NCBI GenBank assembly: GCA_934436505.1
Contig: CAKSAP010000001.1
Span: 434,001 to 498,000 of the forward strand
Direction of reading: 5' to 3'
Source: an uncultured Eubacteriales bacterium
GTDB lineage: Bacteria; Bacillota; Clostridia; Oscillospirales; Acutalibacteraceae
DNA: 64,000 nucleotides
Position 1 is the stretch's first letter, and each line of letters opens with the position of its first letter. Shown here one piece after another: positions 43,869 to 51,084 of this stretch. Position numbers and translations under genes: made by a program. The notes below the pieces were generated by a model. It worked only from the letters and a program-made list of their open reading frames with translations, searched no databases and was not told where the DNA came from.

Positions 43869-44588
43869 TTAATTAAAATCCTCGGGGGTTTTGCCGAGGG
43901 CGGCAATTGGGTCTGCGTACGCACCGTTTATACGCACCTCGAAATGCAAATGCACTCCGTCCGCCGATTCAATCGGAATTACCGAGAGATTGCCGACCTT
44001 ATCATTGATTTTTACCGTGTCGCCCTCGTTTACGGTGCTGCCCTTACCGAGTCCGCAATATCGGGCAATCATACCCTCGCCATGGTCAATTTCAACGACA
44101 GTTCCCCAAAGTGCGTCATCCTTTACGGACAGAACTATTCCGTTGTTGACGGCTTTCACGGGGTCGCCCGTCGCACCGGGGAAATCAATTCCGTTGTGTA
44201 CTCGCCAATCCTCCATCGTCTTTGAATACACAAGCTCGGAGAGTGAAGCGTGCTTCGATACGGCGTTTCCGAGGGGCAACGAAAAGCTCTCGGCTCTCGT
44301 AACTGTCGCAACTGCCGACTGCGGCTCTGTTTGCGGCTCGTAACGGGTGTCGGGAATATCGTCCTTGACCTCGTTTACCTGCTCGTCGGGAATTTTCGGC
44401 TGTTCGTCAACGCTCGGCATTGTAATTTCAAGCGGAACGGTTTTGTCCTCGGGCGTATTTGCATCCTTTACCGTTCGATAGGTCGAAACATAGGAAGCAG
44501 CACCTGCAACGGCAAGGCAGACTGTTACAATCGAATAAAAGGCAAGGCGTTGTTTTTGTTTTTTAGTAAGCGAAATATCAGTTTTCAT
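43869..44588 (-). CDS. SpoIIQ-like M23 (LytM) family protein
   Basis: A 239-residue protein with a short cytoplasmic start, one membrane segment (about 16-35) and an outer LytM domain. Zinc-ligand positions are His131, Asp135 (HNGID) and His215 (HLHFE). The His normally in YxHL is replaced by Gly (YCGLGK, 177-182), so lytic activity may be lost. This layout and the WGTVVEIDHGEGM segment resemble SpoIIQ, the forespore half of the engulfment channel. Start 44588 follows GGAGGTG; the longer frame to 44759 runs over hairpins. A forespore-type promoter lies just upstream. Confidence 0.72.
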   Translation of the reverse strand: MKTDISLTKKQKQRLAFYSIVTVCLAVAGAASYVSTYRTVKDANTPEDKTVPLEITMPSVDEQPKIPDEQVNEVKDDIPDTRYEPQTEPQSAVATVTRAESFSLPLGNAVSKHASLSELVYSKTMEDWRVHNGIDFPGATGDPVKAVNNGIVLSVKDDALWGTVVEIDHGEGMIARYCGLGKGSTVNEGDTVKINDKVGNLSVIPIESADGVHLHFEVRINGAYADPIAALGKTPEDFN

Positions 44589-44608
44589 ATGAAAACACCT
44601 CCGATATG

Positions 44609-44637
44609 AGTGTTCCCATATTTTTCCGAATATATGC
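44609..44637 (-). promoter_or_regulatory. Sigma-F/sigma-G-type promoter of the SpoIIQ-like gene
   Basis: On the minus strand, GCATA (44633-44637), 15 bases, then GGGAACACT (44609-44617) match the forespore consensus GYWTA-N15-GGnnAnAnT. The distance to the start codon leaves a very short leader. SpoIIQ of Bacillus is under sigma-F. Confidence 0.65.
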
Positions 44638-44679
44638 AAAGGCATAAAATGAAAAGCGGCAAATGCGTTTGGCAATAAA

Positions 44680-44704
44680 AAAGACTCTCTTGTAAAGAGA
44701 GTCT
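44680..44704 (-). terminator. Second of two tandem minus-strand terminators
   Basis: A 10-bp stem (AGACTCTCTT with AAGAGAGTCT) encloses GTA and is followed on the minus strand by TTTTTTATT. Confidence 0.8.
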
Positions 44705-44717
44705 GCAAAAAGCTGTT

Positions 44718-44822
44718 AAAAAAAGGAAAATGACCGATTGCTCGGTCATTTCCCTTCAATTTAGGGTTGTTTGAGGAGGGGGTATAAATACTCTGACGGG
44801 TTGCGGCCCCCGTTCAAAGTAC
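44718..44822 (-). ncRNA. Candidate small structured RNA ending in an intrinsic terminator
   Basis: On the minus strand, a TTTGAAC..GGGGG segment (from about 44818) pairs with CCCCC..TCAAA near 44770-44782 around a 24-base apical part containing CAACCCGTCAGAG. It ends with a GGGAAATGACCGA hairpin (44725-44753) and seven Ts. No coding frame fits. A TATTAT box lies upstream at 44829-44834 but its -35 is poor. I do not recognise the RNA family. Confidence 0.45.
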
Positions 44823-44929
44823 ACTGTTATAATAACGGCAATTTATGAATTGCAAATGAACAAATAATTAAGATATCGCAAATAATTTATTAACATGTAT
44901 AATTTTTCATAAAATACGCACTCTTTTTA

Positions 44930-44969
44930 CGAACAAATGTTTGACAGGCAAGAACATTTGTGCTATTAT
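44930..44969 (+). promoter_or_regulatory. lexA promoter with LexA (SOS) box
   Basis: CGAACAAATGTTTG (44930-44943) is a full match to the Gram-positive LexA box. It overlaps TTGACA (44941-44946); TATTAT follows at 44964-44969 after 17 bases. A second weaker half-site (GAACATTTGTGC) lies in the spacer. This shows autoregulation. Confidence 0.9.
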
Positions 44970-45009
44970 GATTACAAGAGAAAATTTGCGAATTTATAAG
45001 GAGGTTTTT

Positions 45010-45606
45010 ATGGCATCCATAAATCAGAAGCAAAAGCAGATATATGAATACCTTATGGAGCGTTCACAGGTGAGCAAGGTTCCGCCCACGGTGCGTGAAA
45101 TTGCCGCTGCGGTCGGTCTGAAATCGCCCTCGTCGGTGCAGGCTAACCTTGACGCCCTTGAAAAGGCAGGACTTATAGAGCGTGACCCGATGCTCAAGCG
45201 TTCCGTGCGTGTTTGCAACGAGCCGCAGAACGATTATACCCAAGTTCCGCTTGTCGGTACGGTTACGGCAGGTATGCCGATTTTGGCTGTTGAGCAGATT
45301 GAGGGCTATGTTCCGTATATCGGCAGAAGCTCGAATGACAAGCCGCTTTTCGCTCTTAAAATCAGGGGCGAGAGTATGATAAACGCAGGCATTTTGAACG
45401 GCGATATTGTTATTGTTGAGAAAACTCCCTCGGCGCAGAACGGCGAAATGGTCGTCGCTCTTATTGAGGACGAGGCGACGGTTAAGACTTTTTATAAGGA
45501 AAACGGTCATTTCCGACTTCAGCCGCAGAATGATGCGTATGAGCCGATAATCGTCGATGAGGTTGTAATTCTCGGCAAGGTAGTCGGTCTTATCAGAAAC
45601 TATTAA
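45010..45606 (+). CDS. lexA: LexA repressor
   Basis: A 198-residue SOS repressor. It has an N-terminal winged helix (PPTVREIAAAVGLKSPSSVQ), the Ala87-Gly88 self-cleavage site (TVTAGMP), and the catalytic Ser122 (GESM) and Lys159 (ATVKTF). Start 45010 follows AAGGAGG; the frame is open upstream to 44941 but lies over the promoter. Confidence 0.96.
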   Translation: MASINQKQKQIYEYLMERSQVSKVPPTVREIAAAVGLKSPSSVQANLDALEKAGLIERDPMLKRSVRVCNEPQNDYTQVPLVGTVTAGMPILAVEQIEGYVPYIGRSSNDKPLFALKIRGESMINAGILNGDIVIVEKTPSAQNGEMVVALIEDEATVKTFYKENGHFRLQPQNDAYEPIIVDEVVILGKVVGLIRNY

Positions 45607-45625
45607 AAACAGAAAATTAAAAATT

Positions 45626-45660
45626 AAGCACATTCACTCTTTTTCGAAATGAATGTGCTT
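45626..45660. terminator. Bidirectional terminator between lexA and the radical SAM gene
   Basis: An 11-bp stem (AAGCACATTCA with TGAATGTGCTT) encloses a 13-base loop, followed by TTGTTTTTTG on the plus strand and TTTAATTTT on the minus. Confidence 0.85.
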
Positions 45661-45671
45661 TTGTTTTTTGG

Positions 45672-47135
45672 TTATTCCTTATCTCTGTTTGCACAATCGG
45701 CACAGCAGCCTGTGCAGCCGCCGAATTCCTTTTTGCCCTCCTCGGTATCTCTGTAATACTGAGTGTGAGTGTCTCTGTGCTTCCTTGAATTCCAAATTCG
45801 CTCTGCCTCGGGTGCCCAAGCGGTTGCGAAGTCAACGCACTTGTCGCAAAGCTCGTCAACAGGCTCTGCGTGAAGCAAATCCGAAGAATGAGCGCCGCTT
45901 TCCTTGACCATTTTGCGAAGTGCCTCGGGGTTTTCAAGCATCGGGCAGGGACGCAAATGGTTGTCGTTGAACGGCTGATTTTTATAATACTGCGTAAACA
46001 ACGGAGATTTAAGAGCTTCCATAAGCGTATGCGTTCTGATGTTTGTATCGGAATAGTGGATGAATACACAGGGCTCAATATCGCCTGCGGAGTTGATGTG
46101 GAAGTAGTTTCTGCCGCCTGCGATACAACCGCCTACATACTCGGCGTCGTTCTGGAAGTCCATTACGAATATCGGCTTGCCCGTCTTTGAATTTCTGACC
46201 CTGCGAAGCCAATTATACATATATTCACGCTGCTCGGGTGTGGGGATAAGCTCTTTATCCGCATCATGACCGACAGGCATATAGTTGAACATAAGGGAAT
46301 ACTTTGCACCCTTTTCGATAATCATATCAAAGAATTCGTCGGATGTAACGAACTCGATATTCTTTCTTGTATAGCATATGGAAACGCCGAAAAGACACTT
46401 GTTTTTCTTGAGCAGATCCATAGCCTCGATTGTGCGCTTGTACGCACCGTCGCCTCTGCGCCAGTCGTTCGACTCCTCCGTGCCCTCAAGGCTCAATGCA
46501 AGAGCGACATTTCCGACCTCTTTAAGATCGTCGCAGAATTTTTGGTCAACCAACGTAGCGTTTGTGTAAATTACAAAGCCTGCGTCCTGATTGTTCCTTG
46601 CAAGCTTGATAATATCGTTTTTACGGATAAGCGGCTCGCCGCCCGTGAGCATATAGAAATGAGTGCCCATTTCCTTGCCCTGAGTAACGATTGACTGCAT
46701 TTCCTCGTTTGTAAGGCTCTGCTTGTAACCGTACTCGGCAGCCCAACAGCCCTTGCATTTAAGGTTGCAGGCACTTGTCGGGTCAAAAAGTATGATGAAC
46801 GGGACGTTGCAATGGTATTTTTCACGGTTTGCACGAACAGCCTTTGTGCCGTAAAGAGCTGCGTCAACACCGAGAGCCATTGCCATTTCCTCGACGATAT
46901 TTCTGTCAATATCGCTCAAAAGACCTAAGACATATTGGCGCCAAATGTTGTCCTTATCGGCAGCCGCCTTCTTGAAAGCTTCGAAATTCTGTTTCGGGAA
47001 AACGCCCTTAAAGAGTGTGCTTCCACGGGTAGCAAGCTTGACAAGGTTTACGTCGGGGTCCTTGTCGATATATTTCAAAATCTGTTCAAGAGTTTTGCGT
47101 ATAGCTGCTTTTTGAAATGCGTGTGTTTGTGCCAT
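45672..47135 (-). CDS. Radical SAM protein with C-terminal cysteine cluster
   Basis: A 487-residue enzyme. The radical SAM cluster motif is CNLKCKGC (about residues 121-128), followed by GGEPL. Further cysteines occur in GGCIAGGR, EPCVF, RPCPM and CDKC, in SPASM-like positions, and the very end has CTGCCADC. An N-terminal helical part of about 110 residues precedes the SAM domain. Such proteins mature peptides or act as sulfatase-maturase-like enzymes, but no precursor peptide or target is next to it. It appears to be a single-gene unit. Exact reaction unknown. Confidence 0.8.
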   Translation of the reverse strand: MAQTHAFQKAAIRKTLEQILKYIDKDPDVNLVKLATRGSTLFKGVFPKQNFEAFKKAAADKDNIWRQYVLGLLSDIDRNIVEEMAMALGVDAALYGTKAVRANREKYHCNVPFIILFDPTSACNLKCKGCWAAEYGYKQSLTNEEMQSIVTQGKEMGTHFYMLTGGEPLIRKNDIIKLARNNQDAGFVIYTNATLVDQKFCDDLKEVGNVALALSLEGTEESNDWRRGDGAYKRTIEAMDLLKKNKCLFGVSICYTRKNIEFVTSDEFFDMIIEKGAKYSLMFNYMPVGHDADKELIPTPEQREYMYNWLRRVRNSKTGKPIFVMDFQNDAEYVGGCIAGGRNYFHINSAGDIEPCVFIHYSDTNIRTHTLMEALKSPLFTQYYKNQPFNDNHLRPCPMLENPEALRKMVKESGAHSSDLLHAEPVDELCDKCVDFATAWAPEAERIWNSRKHRDTHTQYYRDTEEGKKEFGGCTGCCADCANRDKE

Positions 47136-47338
47136 AATTTATGCTCTCCCATTTATGTTTGACAGTATAATAACATAATTTCGCTCTGATGTAAATGAAC
47201 AATGTTTTAACTTTAGGTGCGAAATATGCAATTTTATAAGAAACGGATTGTAAATGTGCAATTTTTTAATAAAGTGTGGAAATTCTTATATCAATGTGAT
47301 AAAATAAATTTTAATATCCTAATCAAAGGAGTGTAAGT

Positions 47339-48382
47339 ATGAAATTTTTGACCGATTATACAGCGGTTACGTTTACGGGCATAGGAAAGGCGTTTAATGT
47401 TTATTCGACCTTCGTTGAGTTTACGGTACCGTTTGTGAATATTGACGTGAGCATCAAGTTTTACGGCTTGATAATCGCCTTCGGCTTTTTGCTTGCCGTG
47501 CTTTTCGGCGGCAGAATGGCTTACAAGTGGAAAATCGACTTGAACAAAATGCTTGACGTTTTGCTCTACGGTACTATCGGCGGAATTATTGGCGCAAGAT
47601 TATATTATGTGCTTTTCGAGTGGGATTATTACAGCCACCACCTCTCTGAAATTCCGAAGATATGGAACGGCGGACTTGCAATTTACGGCGGACTTATCGG
47701 TGCGATACTTGTCGCATATTTTACCTGCCGTAAGATTGATTTGAACTTCCTCAAACTGCTTGATATGTGCGGTATGAGCTTCCTTATCGGACAGGGAATA
47801 GGCAGATGGGGCAACTTTGCAAATCAGGAGGCTTTCGGAACAAATACGAGTATGCCGTGGGGTATGTACAGCTCAAAGGTTGCGGATTATCTCACAGCCA
47901 ATAAATCCTTGTTTGCGGAAAAGGGCATTACAGTTGACCCGAATTTGCCCGTTCATCCGACATTTCTCTATGAGTCGCTTTGGTGTATAATCGGCTTTTT
48001 CGTTATCTATTATATATGCAGAAAGCATTATAAATTTGCAGGTCAGCTCATACTCTGCTACGGCATTATCTACGGTGCGGAGAGGGCAGTCGTCGAGGGC
48101 TTCAGAACGGACAGTTTGTATATTCCGGGCACGACAATCAGAATTTCGCAGTTGCTTTCGGCGATAATTGCGGTGCTTTGCCTTGCAATTCTCATAGCAA
48201 AGCTTGTCGAGCTTAAAAAATATCCCAAGCCCTATGACCCCGTTGAGGTTTTACCTGCGGAGCTTGACTATGTGGTAAAATCGAAGAAAAAGGACGAGGA
48301 AAAGGCTAAGGCTAAAAATATTATCAAAACGCAGCAGAAGAAAAAGAAGCAAGCGGAAAAGGATATAAAGGGCGGTAAATAA
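47339..48382 (+). CDS. lgt: Prolipoprotein diacylglyceryl transferase
   Basis: A 347-residue membrane enzyme attaching diacylglycerol to lipoprotein cysteines. Family motifs include IYGGLIGAI and GQGIGRWGNFANQEAFG with the essential arginine and asparagine. Seven hydrophobic segments are visible. The C-terminus is about 60 residues longer than usual and Lys-rich (KKDEEKAKAK). The start follows AAAGGAG. folD begins 1 base after its stop. Confidence 0.93.
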   Translation: MKFLTDYTAVTFTGIGKAFNVYSTFVEFTVPFVNIDVSIKFYGLIIAFGFLLAVLFGGRMAYKWKIDLNKMLDVLLYGTIGGIIGARLYYVLFEWDYYSHHLSEIPKIWNGGLAIYGGLIGAILVAYFTCRKIDLNFLKLLDMCGMSFLIGQGIGRWGNFANQEAFGTNTSMPWGMYSSKVADYLTANKSLFAEKGITVDPNLPVHPTFLYESLWCIIGFFVIYYICRKHYKFAGQLILCYGIIYGAERAVVEGFRTDSLYIPGTTIRISQLLSAIIAVLCLAILIAKLVELKKYPKPYDPVEVLPAELDYVVKSKKKDEEKAKAKNIIKTQQKKKKQAEKDIKGGK

Positions 48383-48383
48383 A

Positions 48384-49244
48384 ATGGCTAAAATAATTGA
48401 CGGTAAAGCGGTTTCACAGTTCGTAAAGGACGAGGTTAAAAAAGAGGTTTCGGCTCTCGGAGAAAAGGGCGTTTCGGTCGGTCTTGCGGTTATTATCGTG
48501 GGCAACGACCCTGCATCGAGAACCTATGTAAACAACAAGAAAAAGGCTTGTGAGGCAACGGGAATTATCTCAGAGGAATACGCCTTGCCCGAGGATACGA
48601 CAATGGAGGAGCTGCTCGCTCTCATAAAAGAGCTGAACGCTAAAAAGAGCATTAACGGCATACTTTGTCAGCTTCCGCTTCCGAAGCACCTTGACGAAAA
48701 GGCTGTAATCGAAAACATTGACCCGATAAAGGACGTTGACGCTTTCCACGCCGTAAACACGGGTCATATTATGATAGGCGACTACTCATTTTTGCCCTGT
48801 ACACCGGCAGGCATAATGGAAATGCTCAAATACTATAATATTGAAATCGAGGGCAAGGAGTGTGTCGTAATCGGAAGAAGCAACATTGTCGGCAAGCCTA
48901 TGGCAATGCTTCTTTTGCAGAAAAACGGCACCGTTACAATCTGCCATTCGAGAACGAAAAATCTTAAAGAGGTAACCTCCCGTGCGGATATTTTGGTGGC
49001 GGCTGTCGGCGTCCCCTATTTCGTAACAGCCGATATAGTCAAGGACGGTGCGGTTGTAATCGATGTCGGAATGGACAGAAACAAGGAGGGCAAGCTCTGC
49101 GGAGACGTTGATTTTGCGGAGGTTGAGAAAAAGGCTTCTTATATCACACCTGTTCCCGGCGGAGTAGGACCTATGACCATTGCAACGCTTATGAAAAACA
49201 CCGTTACGGCGGCTAAAATACAGAATAATATACCTATTGAGTAA
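48384..49244 (+). CDS. folD: Methylenetetrahydrofolate dehydrogenase/cyclohydrolase
   Basis: A 286-residue bifunctional enzyme interconverting methylene-, methenyl- and formyl-THF. The catalytic lysine lies in SRTYVNNKKKACE, ILCQLPLPKHL is a family signature, and the NADP fold has VVIGRSNIVGKPMA. The ending PVPGGVGPMTIATLMKNT is typical. Cotranscribed with lgt. Confidence 0.95.
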   Translation: MAKIIDGKAVSQFVKDEVKKEVSALGEKGVSVGLAVIIVGNDPASRTYVNNKKKACEATGIISEEYALPEDTTMEELLALIKELNAKKSINGILCQLPLPKHLDEKAVIENIDPIKDVDAFHAVNTGHIMIGDYSFLPCTPAGIMEMLKYYNIEIEGKECVVIGRSNIVGKPMAMLLLQKNGTVTICHSRTKNLKEVTSRADILVAAVGVPYFVTADIVKDGAVVIDVGMDRNKEGKLCGDVDFAEVEKKASYITPVPGGVGPMTIATLMKNTVTAAKIQNNIPIE

Positions 49245-49262
49245 AAAAATAATAGATTTTTG

Positions 49263-49291
49263 TTGACTGTAAGTCGGCAATGATTTATTAT
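49263..49291 (+). promoter_or_regulatory. Promoter of the 49321 transporter
   Basis: TTGACT (49263-49268) and TATTAT (49286-49291) are spaced by 17 bases. Confidence 0.65.
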
Positions 49292-49320
49292 TAAGATATT
49301 ATTTTTTAGGGGTGATTTTA

Positions 49321-50775
49321 ATGGGAAATGACACAAAAAAGTATATGAGCTTCAAGGAAGTTGCGGCGTATTCGCTCGGACTTTTCGGCTTTCAGGCGAT
49401 AGTCGGTCTTTTGAACTCATATCAGGCGGAATTTGACGCATCAATCCTCGGTGCAGACATTGCGGTAGTCGGAATCCTTATCCTTGTGGCAAAGATTATT
49501 TCCGCCGCAGCCGACCCTGTTGTCGGAAGCTTGGTTGACCGTTCAAGGTCAAAGCTCGGCAAGTTTAAGTCAATGATCGTCTATTCGCTTGTACCGCTGT
49601 TTGTGTTTACGGCGGTCGTGTTCGTAAAAGTTCCGTTTAAGGGCTTCGGACTGTATGCGTGGATATTTGTTACATATCTCATTTGGAGTATCGCAATGAC
49701 AATGGGCGACGTTCCCTCGCAGGGTATCGCCTCCGCACTCACTCCCGACCCGACGGAGAGAACAAACGTCGTTTCAATCTCAAACACCTTTAAGCAGATA
49801 GGCTTTTCGGCTTGCGTTGTTATCGTGCCGATTGTCTGCCTTATAATTAAGGGCGGCTCAAGAGTTATCGTCGCAAAGGGCGAAACCGATACCCCGATGA
49901 TAGCGTCGGAGTATCTCGGAACGGCTGTTTTGACGGCAATTCTCGGCTGTGTGCTCTTTGCACTTATTCCGATTGTCAACAAGGAACGTGTCAAGGTCGA
50001 AAGCAACGAAAAGACAACCGCAAAGGATATGCTTGCGGCTCTCAAAAACAATAAACCGCTTATGCTTGTAATCGTCTCCTATTTCCTCGGCTTCGGCAGA
50101 CAGATGGCAATGGGTATTCAGGTGCAGGCGGCAAACGTATTGTTAGGCTCGCAAAATCTTGTTGCGGTGCTCGGTATCGTAACGGCGGTAGGCTCAATGA
50201 TTTCAATGGCTCTTTGCCCCGTTCTTATCAAAAAGCTCAACGAAAAAAGAGCGTATATTTTGCTCTCGGTTTACGGCTTTGCGGCTTCGATATTCTCATT
50301 TGTAATCGGTCATTTTTGGTTTAGAAGTCCTGAAAATACGGCTCTTACCGTTCTGTTCTATATTTCGCTTTTCCTTATCGGACTTCAGTTCGGTGCGGTT
50401 ACGCTTATGCCGATGATTATGACCGCAGATGCCGTTGACTACTACGAGTACGAAACAGGCAAGAGAATGGAGGGTGCGGCTTATTCGATCCTCACTCTTA
50501 CAATCAAAGTCTGCTTGGCTCTCGGTACGGCGCTCGGCCTTGTGTTCGTTCAGCTCTCGGGCTATGCCGACACGCTTGCCGAAATTAACGCAGGCACGGC
50601 TACGGGCTTTACTGCAGCTACAAAGGATATGATTTTCTTTGCATACACGGCAGTCCCGGGTATTCTCGCACTTCTCTCGATTATCCCGATGTTCAAATAC
50701 GACATTGTGGGCGAGAAAAAGCAGGAAATTTCAAAGGCTCTTCAGCAGCGCAGAGGCGCAAAGGAAGAGGCTTAA
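49321..50775 (+). CDS. GPH-family sugar:cation symporter
   Basis: A 484-residue MelB-like transporter with about 12 hydrophobic segments. The ADPVVGSLVDRSRSKLGKF segment is the classic GPH loop motif, and DAVDYYEYETGKRMEG is a second one. The ATG at 49321 with AGGGGTG upstream is preferred over the GTG at 49312. Its own promoter and terminator suggest a single-gene unit. The sugar is unknown. Confidence 0.88.
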   Translation: MGNDTKKYMSFKEVAAYSLGLFGFQAIVGLLNSYQAEFDASILGADIAVVGILILVAKIISAAADPVVGSLVDRSRSKLGKFKSMIVYSLVPLFVFTAVVFVKVPFKGFGLYAWIFVTYLIWSIAMTMGDVPSQGIASALTPDPTERTNVVSISNTFKQIGFSACVVIVPIVCLIIKGGSRVIVAKGETDTPMIASEYLGTAVLTAILGCVLFALIPIVNKERVKVESNEKTTAKDMLAALKNNKPLMLVIVSYFLGFGRQMAMGIQVQAANVLLGSQNLVAVLGIVTAVGSMISMALCPVLIKKLNEKRAYILLSVYGFAASIFSFVIGHFWFRSPENTALTVLFYISLFLIGLQFGAVTLMPMIMTADAVDYYEYETGKRMEGAAYSILTLTIKVCLALGTALGLVFVQLSGYADTLAEINAGTATGFTAATKDMIFFAYTAVPGILALLSIIPMFKYDIVGEKKQEISKALQQRRGAKEEA

Positions 50776-50794
50776 ACGGCTTTATAACGGTTTT

Positions 50795-50829
50795 ACGGAG
50801 GTGTTTTTCGACATCTCCGTATTTTTTTT
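50795..50829 (+). terminator. Terminator after the GPH transporter
   Basis: A 10-bp stem (ACGGAGGTGT with ACATCTCCGT, one wobble) encloses TTTTCG and is followed by A and eight Ts. Confidence 0.9.
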
Positions 50830-50830
50830 G

Positions 50831-50860
50831 TTGACAAGTGTGCGTTCGGTGTGCTATTCT
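50831..50860 (+). promoter_or_regulatory. Promoter of the leader peptide/ABC exporter unit
   Basis: TTGACA (50831-50836) and TATTCT (50855-50860) have an 18-base spacer. Confidence 0.65.
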
Positions 50861-50904
50861 GTATTTTGTTACGTAACAAAAATTTACAAAAAGGAGGCAG
50901 AAAA

Positions 50905-51009
50905 ATGATTAACAACTATTCAAGAAACAGACATTATGCGGATTTCCCAATGGATTCTTATAATATTTTCTGCCCCGAGAGGACGCATTATCCCATTCTT
51001 GCGATTTAA
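50905..51009 (+). CDS. 34-codon leader peptide ahead of ABC exporter genes
   Basis: An ATG at 50905 follows a strong AAGGAGG site. The peptide begins MINNYSRNRHYADF and ends CPERTHYPILAI; it is rich in Tyr, Arg and His and has no membrane segment or export leader. It lies between a promoter and an intrinsic terminator, and the exporter genes come after that terminator. This matches the layout of ribosome-mediated attenuation known for bmrB-bmrCD of Bacillus subtilis. A secreted peptide carried by the exporter is the alternative. Confidence 0.65.
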   Translation: MINNYSRNRHYADFPMDSYNIFCPERTHYPILAI

Positions 51010-51033
51010 CTTTTGTTATTTATGGGTGTATTG

Positions 51034-51067
51034 GCGCTGTCGGAGCTTCGGCAGCGCTTTTTTTTAT
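51034..51067 (+). terminator. Intrinsic terminator/attenuator between leader ORF and ABC genes
   Basis: A 9-bp stem (GCGCTGTCG with CGGCAGCGC, one wobble) encloses GAGCTT and is followed by about ten Ts. It precedes the exporter start at 51085 within the same promoter unit. No competing antiterminator pairing was worked out. Confidence 0.8.
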
Positions 51068-51084
51068 TTATTTTGGGAGGAATT

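Noticed and set aside
44589..44759. N-terminal extension of the M23 protein
   Set aside because: It would be read through two terminators and the forespore promoter; GGAGGTG marks the start at 44588.
44718..44822. 6S RNA or SRP RNA as identity for the candidate small RNA
   Set aside because: It is too short for 6S RNA and lacks the SRP core sequence; left as unclassified.
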